Origin: Deinandra increscens subsp. villosa
Taxonomy: Eukaryota > Streptophyta > Magnoliopsida > Asterales > Asteraceae
NCBI GenBank assembly: GCA_039602395.1
Contig: JBCNJP010000006.1
Location: forward strand, 61,440,429 to 61,504,428
DNA length: 64,000 bases
Direction: 5' to 3'
Below the pieces are notes generated by a model that worked only from the letters and a program-made list of their open reading frames with translations, had not been told where the DNA came from and ran no database searches. Of the stretch, positions 11,901-20,169 are shown one piece after another. Position 1 is the first letter of the stretch. Every line of letters starts with the position of its first letter. The position numbers and the translations under genes are program-made.

Positions 11901-12513
11901 TTTATGGCGCAACCCTACCCAGCTTTTGGACCTTTGTGAACAACTCAAAGAACTCAAGCTTAAGATATTTGCTGAAGTCTCGTACGACCCAGAGTGTAGT
12001 AGGACGAATGCTGTTATTAGTGATCTTCTACGTGTTCCTGAAACTGGGAGCGCGACACTCGTTATGCCTCAAGGGATCATAATTAAGGGTTGCGGCAGTG
12101 ACAAAAGTGACAAAGGTGACAATAGTGGAAACCGTTTCGTTGGACCAGATCAGAAGGCCATTAATATATATAAGAAAGGTAAAACCCCAAGACGATTTGG
12201 TAACTGCAAGAAACTAGTGACTGACCACAACGTGCAAACGTGTGAAAGGGTACAAGAAACTATTTATTTATATTTTTAATGCATTAATTGACATTGTTGC
12301 ATAGTGAACTAATTATTCACTTGTGACTTATATAACATGATTTTTTTACTGTGTGAACAGGTACAAGCTGCAAAGGTCTCTGCTATTGCTGCAAAGGCCT
12401 CGGCTACTGCTGAAAGGCATCGGCTGCTACTTCTTCTGCTGCTGGTTCGTATGTTTCTACGGTCGATGCTCATACTTCTGTTGATGCATCGACTTTTGAC
12501 TGATCACGATTAG
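9000..12513 (+). pseudogene. FAR1/FRS-type MULE transposase, decayed
   Basis: Six exon-like blocks: 9000-9246, 9621-10371, 10575-10833, 10908-about 11434, about 11640-12249 and 12361-12513, most with GT-AG borders. In order they encode a novel N-terminus, a FAR1-like DNA-binding segment (VVTMYDTYAEK to YSFVEMHNHLL), a MULE transposase core with FDATYKTN (first Asp), VLTDQEAAMKEV (second Asp) and CMWHIM, a region with FDTAIDGQRQKQHE, a SWIM-like zinc finger (TCMRFTHIGYLCRH) and a C-terminus starting IPDRYISKRWGRD. Frameshifts lie near 9912-9930, about 10272 (with roughly 20 residues missing), about 11115-11160, after 11434, and in an 11-T run at 11712-11722. FAR1-family proteins derive from such transposases, so a decayed host gene is an alternative; the terminal repeats favour a transposon. 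Confidence 0.75.
9247..9620 (+). other. First intron of the FRS-type transposase gene
   Basis: GTATGA donor after 9246 and a TTTGCAACAG acceptor ending at 9620, preceded by a poly(T) run of about 24 bases. Joining 9246 to 9621 keeps one frame (phase 1) into GSVYNRVFM. Confidence 0.6.
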
Positions 12514-13316
12514 CAACTGAACTTTACTCTGGCATTAGTTTACTATCTATGACGTGTCTACCTGTTGTGTCATCTTCCCGATCATCAGATTCCCGTCAAT
12601 AGACAACAAGCGGAGTCTAAACCACTTTAGTTGATCGTTATTTTTATCTTTCACATTATGGATCTAACTGTAATAAGCGTACCGAATTATACGTTTCTTT
12701 TTTTATTTCGATATCTGTGTACGATACAGATTTATACCGTTGTTTGACTGAATTTTATGCATTTTGGGGATTTTCTTTATTATAATTTGTCTTGTTTTTT
12801 TTTTTTGTCTGTGTGTTTTTGAATAGCCATTTAACATGTTTAAATGCATTGTGCATCATAACAGTTTTGTATTTATGCATTGCGCACCTTTGCAACATTA
12901 ACTTATAAACCTTTAATTTTGTTTTTCATTAACTTATAATCTTAAAAAACCAATCATGCACCTTCACGACATTAACTTATAAATATTCAATGTTGTTTTT
13001 TAACACATTAAAAAAGTATTCATGTGGCAACTTATATGGTATCCCAATCATATACATATCCCGGATTTACATGTTTTTACTACCAAACAAGTAATTATCT
13101 AAAATTAATTTGAAAAAAAACATGTTTAAGCTCACTATGAAAACGAAAACAATTGCAATTAAAACTGGTAATATTGCATCAACTTGACATTGTTGCATTG
13201 TGCGTCAAAAGTTTAACACAAAAAAAAGGAAAATTTATCCTGATAGACATTTTACTTCTAACATAGATTTATTAATTATTACATAACCCCAAAACAATCA
13301 CTACAATCTCTATACT
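12514..13316. other. Intergenic region between the two convergent MULE genes
   Basis: No gene seen. AT-rich DNA holding the 3' ends of both transcription units, with TGCATTGTGCATCAT-type motifs at about 12844, 12876 and 13186 that recur through the rest of the element. Confidence 0.4.
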
Positions 13317-14607
13317 TCAAACGTCACATGCTTGACACCGACGCCCGCCTTCGTCACGCTTTCTCTTCTTTTGCTTCCTCATGTCCTCATTCGAATTTGG
13401 TTCCATATCTGTTTGAAAAAATACAAGTATATTAATAATGAACAATGCAGAAGTTTGTTTGATTGTAAAAAAATAAAATAAAAAAATGCAGGTATATTAC
13501 ATTAAGAGTGCATATTGTATCATCTTTCACATGTAAAAATTCAATTATTTTACATAATGTTGCACAGTGCACCGGTATGAGGTTAAAAGAGTACAACTAT
13601 ATACTAGTGCATAGTGCATCATAATTCTGATATAAAACATTAATAGTGCATAGTGCATCATCATTCTGATGTAAAAACAATAACATTGCATAGTGCATCA
13701 TAAGTAAAATAACAATATTGCATAATGCATCATAAGTATGATGTGAAGAAAAATTCAATTATTTTACATAATGTTGCACAGTGCACCAGTATAAGGTTAA
13801 AAGGATACAGGTATATACTAGTGCATAGTACATCATAATTATGATATAAAACATTAATAGTGCATATCGCATCATCATCCTGATGTAAAAAAAAAATTTA
13901 TAGTGCACCATAAGTATGATGTGAATAAATTTGCATATTGCATTAGTATGATATTAAGAAAAAATACAAGTATATTGAATCCTAATGCATAGTGCATAGA
14001 CAATATATAATTAAAAAATATTACCGTCATCCCTCAACGTGACGTTCGGTTCTCCTTCTTCAACTTCATCTTCCTCGTCTTCATCTCCAGACCCATCTTC
14101 CTTATATTCATCTCCAGAACCATCTTCCTCATTTCCATCTCCAGATCCATCTTCCCCTCCTGACATGCCATTATTTATCTCATCATCTTCATCATCATCA
14201 TCATCATCATCTTCATTGTCACCTTTAACATCATCTTCGCTTGCTGTTTCATTTACCCTCATCCTTTTCATTTCGAACCCTACATTGTGCATTTTACACG
14301 TTGACATATTAATACATTGTTGCATCGATGCAATAGTAATTACTTGAATATTTAATACCTGATGCGTCATCATCCGTATCAGTTTGTGTTCCAAGTTCAT
14401 CATTCTCCCCGGCCTCTTTTTCATTGTTAATCTTCGGCTCGTCATTCGCATCACCATCCAACCTTTTTTGACTCCTAGTGACCCGAATTGGTAACGACGT
14501 TTGTAAGTTTTTCGTATTATCTTTCTTATTTGCTTCCTGATTCGCCATAATCATTTTTGAAAGTCGTGTGTTCTTTCTCGCTGTTAACAATAATTAGATG
14601 GTTAAAA

Positions 14608-14646
<39 letters not shown>

Positions 14647-14726
14647 TATGTATAAGAATACAAATGATATGCAAACTATTTATGTGTTTGTGTTTTTTGA
14701 CGTCTTCCAGTATGTTTTTTTTCCAT
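13317..14726 (-). CDS. 197-residue AT-hook/acidic/NLS protein of the MULE, four exons
   Basis: My exon model on the minus strand is 14702-14726, 14359-14580, 14025-14279 and 13317-13408: 594 nt, 198 codons including TGA. All three introns are GT-AG and all are phase 1, which supports the model. The first junction creates HTGRPRKNTRLSK, an AT-hook-like core (GRP between basic residues). Next come TRSQKR, a Glu/Asp-rich middle with repeats of EDGSGD, and a basic C-terminus RKQKKRKRDEGGRRCQAC with a bipartite nuclear signal and a CxxC. A nuclear DNA- or chromatin-binding role is inferred. Position and orientation match mudrB of MuDR (also about 200 residues), but I see no sequence likeness to claim homology. 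Upstream non-coding exons may lie at 15050-15330. Confidence 0.6.
13500..14000. repeat. Cluster of TGCATAGTGCATCAT motifs in the last intron
   Basis: About a dozen variants of TGCATAGTGCATCATAA occur here in an irregular, partly tandem arrangement (for example near 13605, 13648, 13688, 13718, 13820, 13859, 13985), alternating with TTGCACAGTGCACC near 13562 and 13771. The stretch 13540-13670 is repeated with changes at 13745-13880. The same motif is scattered through the rest of the MULE. Confidence 0.7.
14612..14650. repeat. (AT)n microsatellite
   Basis: An uninterrupted run of about 16 AT units lies in the first intron of the acidic-protein gene. Confidence 0.85.
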
Positions 14727-15429
14727 TGTGTCTTGACTTTTCTGCAAAAAGGGAAAAATATAAAATAAAACAATAATGCACAGAGCAATACAACCCAACT
14801 TGCTTATAAGTTACTACTTTATATACCGATGCATTGTGCATTACAAGTATAATAAAAAACAATGCACTATGCATCATTATAAAGAAAGTATGATACCAGT
14901 TTACATAATGATGCATTGTGCATTACAAGCAAAACACATGAACATTCACACATATTACCTAATAATTTCGACAATAAAACTCTAAATAAGCATAAACCTA
15001 AAAGACAAATCAGTAATCTAAGTTTTCTAACCTTTAAACCGCGATGTTAGCTTTCTGATCCACTGTCCGTAAGAGTTCAGCCGTTCGTCGCCTGATACAG
15101 CACACAATCATTGATCACGTCGCTTGCATAATCCAATTTAGCACCAAATCAGTCATAAACTTACAAAACCATATGGAATTGGCGATTTGAACATCGCAGC
15201 CATTGGTAGAGATAAAGAATAAACTCCGTCGCTCACCGTCGCCTCTGATTTATGTCCCTCACCACCGTTCGCTCTTCTATGATTTCGCCGCCTGAGAACG
15301 ATCGAGGGGATTAGGGCTCATAATCTTGTTTTTGTGTTTGTTTTGTTTATCTCTCTGTGTTTGTAAACTTTTCTTTATTCCAGTTTAGCCCCTCCACGTT
15401 TTTTTAGATTGAAGAATATCTTAATTGCA
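14727..15429 (-). other. 5' region of the MULE acidic-protein gene
   Basis: No open frame of note. The part at 15050-15330 is GC-richer and reads like a transcribed leader on the minus strand, with splice-like borders; the region nearer the ATG has more TGCATTGTGCAT motifs (14828, 14859, 14910). Confidence 0.35.
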
Positions 15430-15511
15430 CTTTTAGTCCCTCCTCATATAAAATATGCTTGTTTTTTAGTTTTCACAATAAATAAAGTTAGTTTTCTTGT
15501 GATTCAGCCCC
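15430..15511 (-). repeat. Right terminal inverted repeat of the MULE
   Basis: Reverse complement starts GGGGCTGAATCACAA at 15511, with GAAAACTAA (15488-15496) and GTGAAAACTAA (15466-15476) in the same order and spacing as the left terminus. Confidence 0.5.
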
Positions 15512-15531
15512 TTTTCCTAAGAAAACTAGTT

Positions 15532-15852
15532 TGTTCCCTCATGGACTAATCTTATAATAAACATATAGCTTGAGGATTAATTAGTAAGTTTACTATTAGT
15601 TAATTAATAATTGTTTTAGTTTATCTGAGTCTAGGTTAAACTAGGATTAGGATGGTGTTTAAGTCAGTTTTACTTCTTTTAGTCTGAGTCAGGTTGAAAG
15701 TCTTTTAAATAGGAAGTTATGCAATGTATTTTTTACCACACAAATATTAACGAAAGTTTCTTGTTTGTTTTACTCAAATTTTGTTTGCAATTTCCGTTCA
15801 AGTCCGAGCAAGTTTCGATCAAAGTTCGTAAGTTAATCGACTGATTCCAACA
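15532..15852 (+). repeat. Possible solo LTR fragment
   Basis: Starts TGTTCCCTC and ends GATTCCAACA, with a TTTAAATAGG box in the middle (about 15704), which is LTR-like. No primer site follows and the flanks (tagtt, ctccc) do not match, so this is a weak call. Confidence 0.25.
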
Positions 15853-15959
15853 CTCCCCATGATACAACAACCAAAGTAGATAGTAAAACTGAAGAAGACT
15901 AAAGCACCCGAAATGTAACAAGAACGATAAGAGAATTGCTCAAAGCTTTGTAGTACAAT

Positions 15960-16010
15960 GACAATTGTACTAAGCTTGGTAGTTGTATTCCCGAGAACAT
16001 TGAGTAAGTG
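15960..16010 (-). pseudogene. Relic of a TAXI-type gene
   Basis: About 42 bp on the minus strand match the coding segment INVPANTTTKLSTI of the complete copies, reading LNVLGNTTTKLSTI, with several base changes. Nothing else of the gene is recognisable around it. It is a trace of a further member of the tandem family. Confidence 0.55.
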
Positions 16011-16460
16011 GGCGGTGATTATTGTGACTAATCTTGTAAAAGACTAATAGTCAAAAGGGGGTAAAATATCAAGTTTAAGAACTTGTTTGAGTCTAATTCA
16101 TCAAGTTGCTTGGCGGGATGTATTTGATTTTTATTAAGATATTTTTTTTTCTTTTTTTTTCTTTTTTTGCTTAATAATCATGTTTCTTAGTATTATACGT
16201 AGGGGTGTTTGGTTTCTTACACCTTTGTACCAAATCAGTATTATTTGAGTTTAGAGAGTTTTATCAATTGAAATTTCTATCAAAGTAGTGATCCAATATA
16301 TATATATAAGTTCAATAAACACATTAATTAACAGATTTAGGAATTGATATGAAGGGGTATGTAACTAAGAAATACGATTAGATTGAGGATCGAAATGACA
16401 AACGCTAGTTGAATTGTGAAAAATGGCACAAAAATTAGAATTGGACCGAAGGGTTTTATA

Positions 16461-16466
16461 TTTATT
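16461..16466 (-). terminator. Candidate poly(A) signal of the 16530-17822 gene
   Basis: AATAAA on the minus strand, 64 bp past the stop codon. The same signal in the same duplicated 3' flank lies at 39450-39455 and 46123-46128. Confidence 0.45.
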
Positions 16467-16529
16467 GAAATCATAGATATGTAAATAAGATTTCTTTATT
16501 CGGAAAGCAGACTGTTGAGCAGCAATACA

Positions 16530-17822
16530 TTAATCGGTAAGAGTAAAGTTGAAGTTTGCACAAGAAGTCTTCTTACGTAGCAACGATGAACTGAATCCAA
16601 AAGTTGAATTCTCTAAATTAAATTGTAGAAAGTTGTCCTCGAACTGAAACGTGCCGATCACGATTGGAGGTTCACTCGTAGCACCACCGTCAACAAACGC
16701 CAGACACGCCACCTCATTTGTTACTTGCTTCATGGAGTTAGCTGTAGATACACTCCATTTCTTCCCATCCGGGAGGATGAAATCAATATCAGGGACTCTT
16801 AAACCATTGGTGGAGGTGGTGTAACAAAGGCCAAAGGGGGCGATTGGCTTCGCAGTAGGGATTCGTTTCGTAACCATTGAGAACCTCCTAATCACGCCAT
16901 TATAAATGTCTGTTCTAAGAGTGGTGTAAGGGTCGATTGTACTAAGCTTCGTAGTAGTATTCGCGGGGACATTGATTGATCTCTTTTTAATTACAATGCC
17001 ATTGACACTGATAAAGTATCCAAAAGAATCTTGTTGTTTTAGCAATGGGGTGTAAGAAAGATAGCTCCTTATATCGACGTTAGATTGGGGAAGAAGGTAA
17101 TAAGGACCATTTCCGTAAAATAGAACCCCAGGGGTAGACGTCTTGCTTGGAAAACATATTGTTAATATGTTCATAAGAAAGACACCATATAAGTTTGCTG
17201 GGAGGGCATAAGGCGAGGATGAAAACGCCATGACACCCGTAACATTTGCAGGAAATGATTCAAATGATGAAGAGGGAGCACATGCCGCATTAGGGTATGC
17301 ACCCGTAAAATCATTGGAAGGATTTCTACCATCACTTGTGTTCATGGTAAAATCATCCCAGTTGAGGAGGGCCTGGCTACACGAACCCGTCACGGGGTTA
17401 ACCACATTAACTGGACATGTACAAAATCCCCAACCAGGTAACGTAGAACTGTTGGTTTCTGGAAGGCAAGAAGGATTTTTATAGGAGTACAAAGTTCGAA
17501 CATCTGTGCATTCATAGTCTTCGCAAGACACCGGAGATGTGCAAAGCGTGTTCGAGGGGCAACTGTCTGGATACATCTTCCACTGCACGATGCAGTCGTG
17601 CCATACGAAGGGAGCATCGATGTCTATAAGGAAGTTTGCATGCTGGAATTGCATGTTTACATAGGATGTAATGATCTGAACACTAAATAGAGGATTTGTA
17701 GCATCTGTATGTTTGTAAACCGGGGCTAGTACAGAAGTAAAACCTGGATCGTAAGCAGCAATCGTTTCATGTGCACGAGTTATGATGGCTAGAATGATAA
17801 TGAACAGTTGTGGAATAAACAT
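16530..17822 (-). CDS. TAXI/GIP-type aspartic-peptidase-fold secreted protein
   Basis: A complete single-exon frame of 430 residues, the usual length for this family. Residues 1 to about 22 (MFIPQLFIIILAIITRAHET) form a signal peptide. The N-lobe (about 28-210) has FLIDIDAPFVWHDC at the first catalytic site and roughly ten cysteines; the C-lobe (about 215-430) has PGVLFYGNGPYYLLP, KLSTIDPYT and VACLAFVDGG. DTG is replaced by DID and the second catalytic triad starts with Ser, so peptidase activity is unlikely. Relatives such as wheat TAXI and GIP2-like proteins bind microbial xylanases or glucanases in the apoplast; a defence role is inferred. Several N-glycosylation sequons (NVTG, NTTT, NSTF) are present. 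It is about 92% identical by count to the 46193-47485 product, with the last roughly 105 residues identical. Confidence 0.92.
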   Translation of the reverse strand: MFIPQLFIIILAIITRAHETIAAYDPGFTSVLAPVYKHTDATNPLFSVQIITSYVNMQFQHANFLIDIDAPFVWHDCIVQWKMYPDSCPSNTLCTSPVSCEDYECTDVRTLYSYKNPSCLPETNSSTLPGWGFCTCPVNVVNPVTGSCSQALLNWDDFTMNTSDGRNPSNDFTGAYPNAACAPSSSFESFPANVTGVMAFSSSPYALPANLYGVFLMNILTICFPSKTSTPGVLFYGNGPYYLLPQSNVDIRSYLSYTPLLKQQDSFGYFISVNGIVIKKRSINVPANTTTKLSTIDPYTTLRTDIYNGVIRRFSMVTKRIPTAKPIAPFGLCYTTSTNGLRVPDIDFILPDGKKWSVSTANSMKQVTNEVACLAFVDGGATSEPPIVIGTFQFEDNFLQFNLENSTFGFSSSLLRKKTSCANFNFTLTD

Positions 17823-17875
17823 TTTTGAATGTTATTATGTTTTTCCACTCCTGGTTTGGAAGAAAGCATCACTAG

Positions 17876-17884
17876 ATTTATATA
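17876..17884 (-). promoter_or_regulatory. TATA box of the 16530-17822 gene
   Basis: TATATAAAT on the minus strand, 54 bp upstream of the ATG. Position is identical in the 46193-47485 paralogue. Confidence 0.65.
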
Positions 17885-18037
17885 GCAGGTATGTCATTTG
17901 TTTTATTCTGACCAATTTTAAAAACCAATCCGAAGACTTAGAATTGTTTGCCAATATTTCGCTTTTTGCGTTTATACTTCAAAGAATTCAATGGACAAAT
18001 ATAAAGATTTTATTCGGAAAGCGCGCAGACTAATGTG

Positions 18038-18070
18038 ATGGTCAAATTAAGTGGGACACTTAACGTGTCC
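18038..18070 (-). promoter_or_regulatory. Conserved distal promoter block
   Basis: TTTGACCAT (W-box-like) followed on the plus strand by GGACAC-N5-GTGTCC at 18054-18070, about 232 bp upstream of the ATG. It is kept while the surrounding flank has drifted. Confidence 0.4.
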
Positions 18071-18462
18071 AAGGCATATATATAACCCATATAACATGAC
18101 ACAATCTTTCGGTGTAAGCTTTCGAACATGCACAAGTTAAATCTACTAGCTAAAAACTTGAATTACTTTAATTTTACACAATCTCACAATCAAACTAGAA
18201 TATTAACCGGCACTGTTAATAACGGTTCGGCTCGTAGTCTTTTATTTCCGAAATAAGATATTTACTTCGATCTGTAGTAGCCCCAGTTTACAAACTAATT
18301 TATATATATTAAATATTTTATAAACTGAAAAGATGACTCACAAAGTATTACGAGTCAGTAAGGATCTTGTGGAACGAAGCTTAATCTCCTTTTTCGAACT
18401 TCATATTTATAACTAAGTTAATACTTGTCGCCACTTAAAAAAATATTAAATACACAGGATAT
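18071..18462. other. Remainder of duplicated TAXI upstream flank
   Basis: Non-coding; matches 47743-48005 plus 48341-48625 with small changes. It ends at GGATAT, where the copia LTR begins; the unoccupied counterpart runs through this point near 48628. Confidence 0.6.
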
Positions 18463-20131
18463 TGTTGTAAACAATCGGAAAATCAAAATGAAAATTTATC
18501 AAATCAACAATCGATCAAAGGAATTTGTGAGAGATTTTATTAGAATTCAAAGAGAGATAACAAATCGTAAAAACTGAACTCAAACCCTACACTAATCAGC
18601 TTATATCCTGAGCTTAATGACTTCTAAGAACCATTAAAGAAAGTTACACTTTCACCCTTCAGACGTGCAAGAAGCAACAAATGCCACCCGAACTTATTAC
18701 TTTCACCAAATTACAATATCAGTCCTGTTGGGTTTAGACAGTGGTATACGGGTGCCCGGTGACGTTAAAAAAAAAACTTGACCGTTTAATTAAAACATTA
18801 CCGACCGGGTTTAGTAAATTAAGAGTTAAAACGGATTAAACCGGTAATCCGTTTACGCAGCGGAATAAATAAATTTACTAATTTTAGACGCGTAAACCGT
18901 TGGTGTCGAAATCGTGTCAACAGGATCACGATCACCAAAATGATTAATCACGCAAACACCATTTCGCGGTAAACATTTTAGCGCGAAAATAATAACGATT
19001 ACATTAATCGAAATAAAACATCTAAACTAAAATGGAGTTTAGATATACCTTCGCGGTGATCTAACAAACGCTAGAGACACCGAGGATCAACGTGACGACG
19101 CTAGGTTTTCACGGAATAACCGATCCGACGTTCGGATCAAATCGTTTAGCAAATCGCCAAAAAACGTCTTTAACCGATTCGTTGAATACTGCAACGGTTC
19201 GGTTTATGGTGGCGACAATTGAGCACCAACGAATAAAGACTATGACGACGTCTAGGGTTTAGCCTAGACGGATGAACGATTATGGCGACAAGGCTCGCAC
19301 TCGCAATATCGTAACGATGACGACAAGGCGAGTGGTTATGGTGTCGCGCGAAACGGAGAAACGCTAGATCGCGACGGCGATCTAGGGTTTAGTGGCGTCG
19401 GCCCTAAGAAGAGGGGCGACGGCGTCGGCGGCGGTGGTCTTCACGGCGGCGGCGGCGGTCTCCACAGAGGCGGCGGCAGCGGCGGTCTCGGATGAAGACG
19501 AGTAGCGGTGGTGGTGATCTTCGATGATCGTCGGAAGGAGCGACGAGCGAATCTCCGGCGGCAAAAGCTTCGCCGTGGAAGGGAGCCGGCGAGAGAGAGA
19601 GATCGGCGAGAGAGAGAGAGTATGCGCGACGGCAAAAGTGGCGCAGGGGATTAGGGGCACCAAACCCTAATCCCTAGTTGCTTATTTATAGGAAACTAAG
19701 TTTCGTCTAGCCCCCTCGTCTATCTCTTTCATCGAAATGAACCACCAATGTTTACGAATTAATAAAACCGGTTTATTAATATAAAGTCGTAAACCCGAGA
19801 ACTTATAAATTCAAATAACAATTTATTTGATTTATTATTTTCACCGTAAACGTTTAATCGAAAACGTTTTTCTCCGTTTATTATCACAAGGATAATAATT
19901 AGTAATTAAATAAATAATTACACAATTCCGTGAATTACCGGTTAAACAATTTAAGCGGATTTTAATCTCGTTGCCCTCAGTGTAACTCTTTACGGGTCAA
20001 ACCGGGTCGGGTTCTTGTTGTTGTCGGGTCTGGACAACCATTATCCAACAAGTCCTTGTAACTTTCTGCTAACAATGAATTAGCACTTCTCTCTCAAATA
20101 TTATCATAGATTATTACTCCATAACACAACA
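18463..20131 (-). repeat. 3' LTR of the decayed copia, interrupted
   Basis: Outer ends form TGTTGT/ACAACA inverted termini. Without the 1325-bp insertion plus one TSD copy the LTR is about 339 bp. The unoccupied paralogous flank near 48628 locates the left junction after GGATAT. Confidence 0.65.
18726..20050 (-). mobile_element. 1325-bp solo LTR nested in the copia LTR
   Basis: Starts TGTTGGGTTTAGACA, ends TTATCCAACA, and is flanked by a perfect 5-bp duplication agtcc (18721-18725 and 20051-20055). There is no internal region, so unequal recombination between two LTRs probably removed it. A TATAAATA box on the minus strand (about 19683-19690) precedes a GC-rich segment (19380-19640) with CGG-rich runs, suggesting minus-strand transcription start and leader. 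The Ala-rich frame in that segment is most likely a composition artefact. Confidence 0.8.
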
Positions 20132-20147
20132 TTCTCCACCTTGGAGT
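20132..20147 (-). other. Polypurine tract of the decayed copia
   Basis: Minus strand reads CCAAGGTGGAGAA directly before the LTR start TGTTGTG. The element at 49135 has a closely similar AAGGTGGAGAA tract. Confidence 0.55.
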
Positions 20148-20169
20148 AAATCTTTGATTATCCTTAAAT

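Larger units (their letters stand above)
8754..15511. mobile_element. MuDR-like MULE with two convergent genes
   Basis: Imperfect terminal inverted repeats (8754-about 8825 and about 15430-15511) enclose a plus-strand FAR1/FRS-type transposase and a minus-strand gene for a small acidic protein, transcribed towards each other. Each gene starts just inside a terminal repeat, as in maize MuDR. The flanking nine bases are tccgcctaa and ttttcctaa, matching at six of nine positions, which would fit an old 9-bp target-site duplication. The transposase is frameshifted; the second gene is open with consistent splicing. TIR similarity was judged by eye. Confidence 0.55.

Noticed and set aside
13500..14000. 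CRISPR-like array of TGCATAGTGCATCAT
   Set aside because: Spacing and repeat sequence are irregular, there are no unique spacers of fixed length and the genome is eukaryotic.
14039..14347. Ser-rich open frame on the plus strand
   Set aside because: It is the complement of the acidic exon of the MULE gene; the GAT/GAA-rich codons read as TCA/TCT on the other strand.
19382..19663. Ala-rich 93-residue frame in the solo LTR
   Set aside because: The GC-rich repeat composition explains it; no domain, and it lies in the presumed LTR leader.
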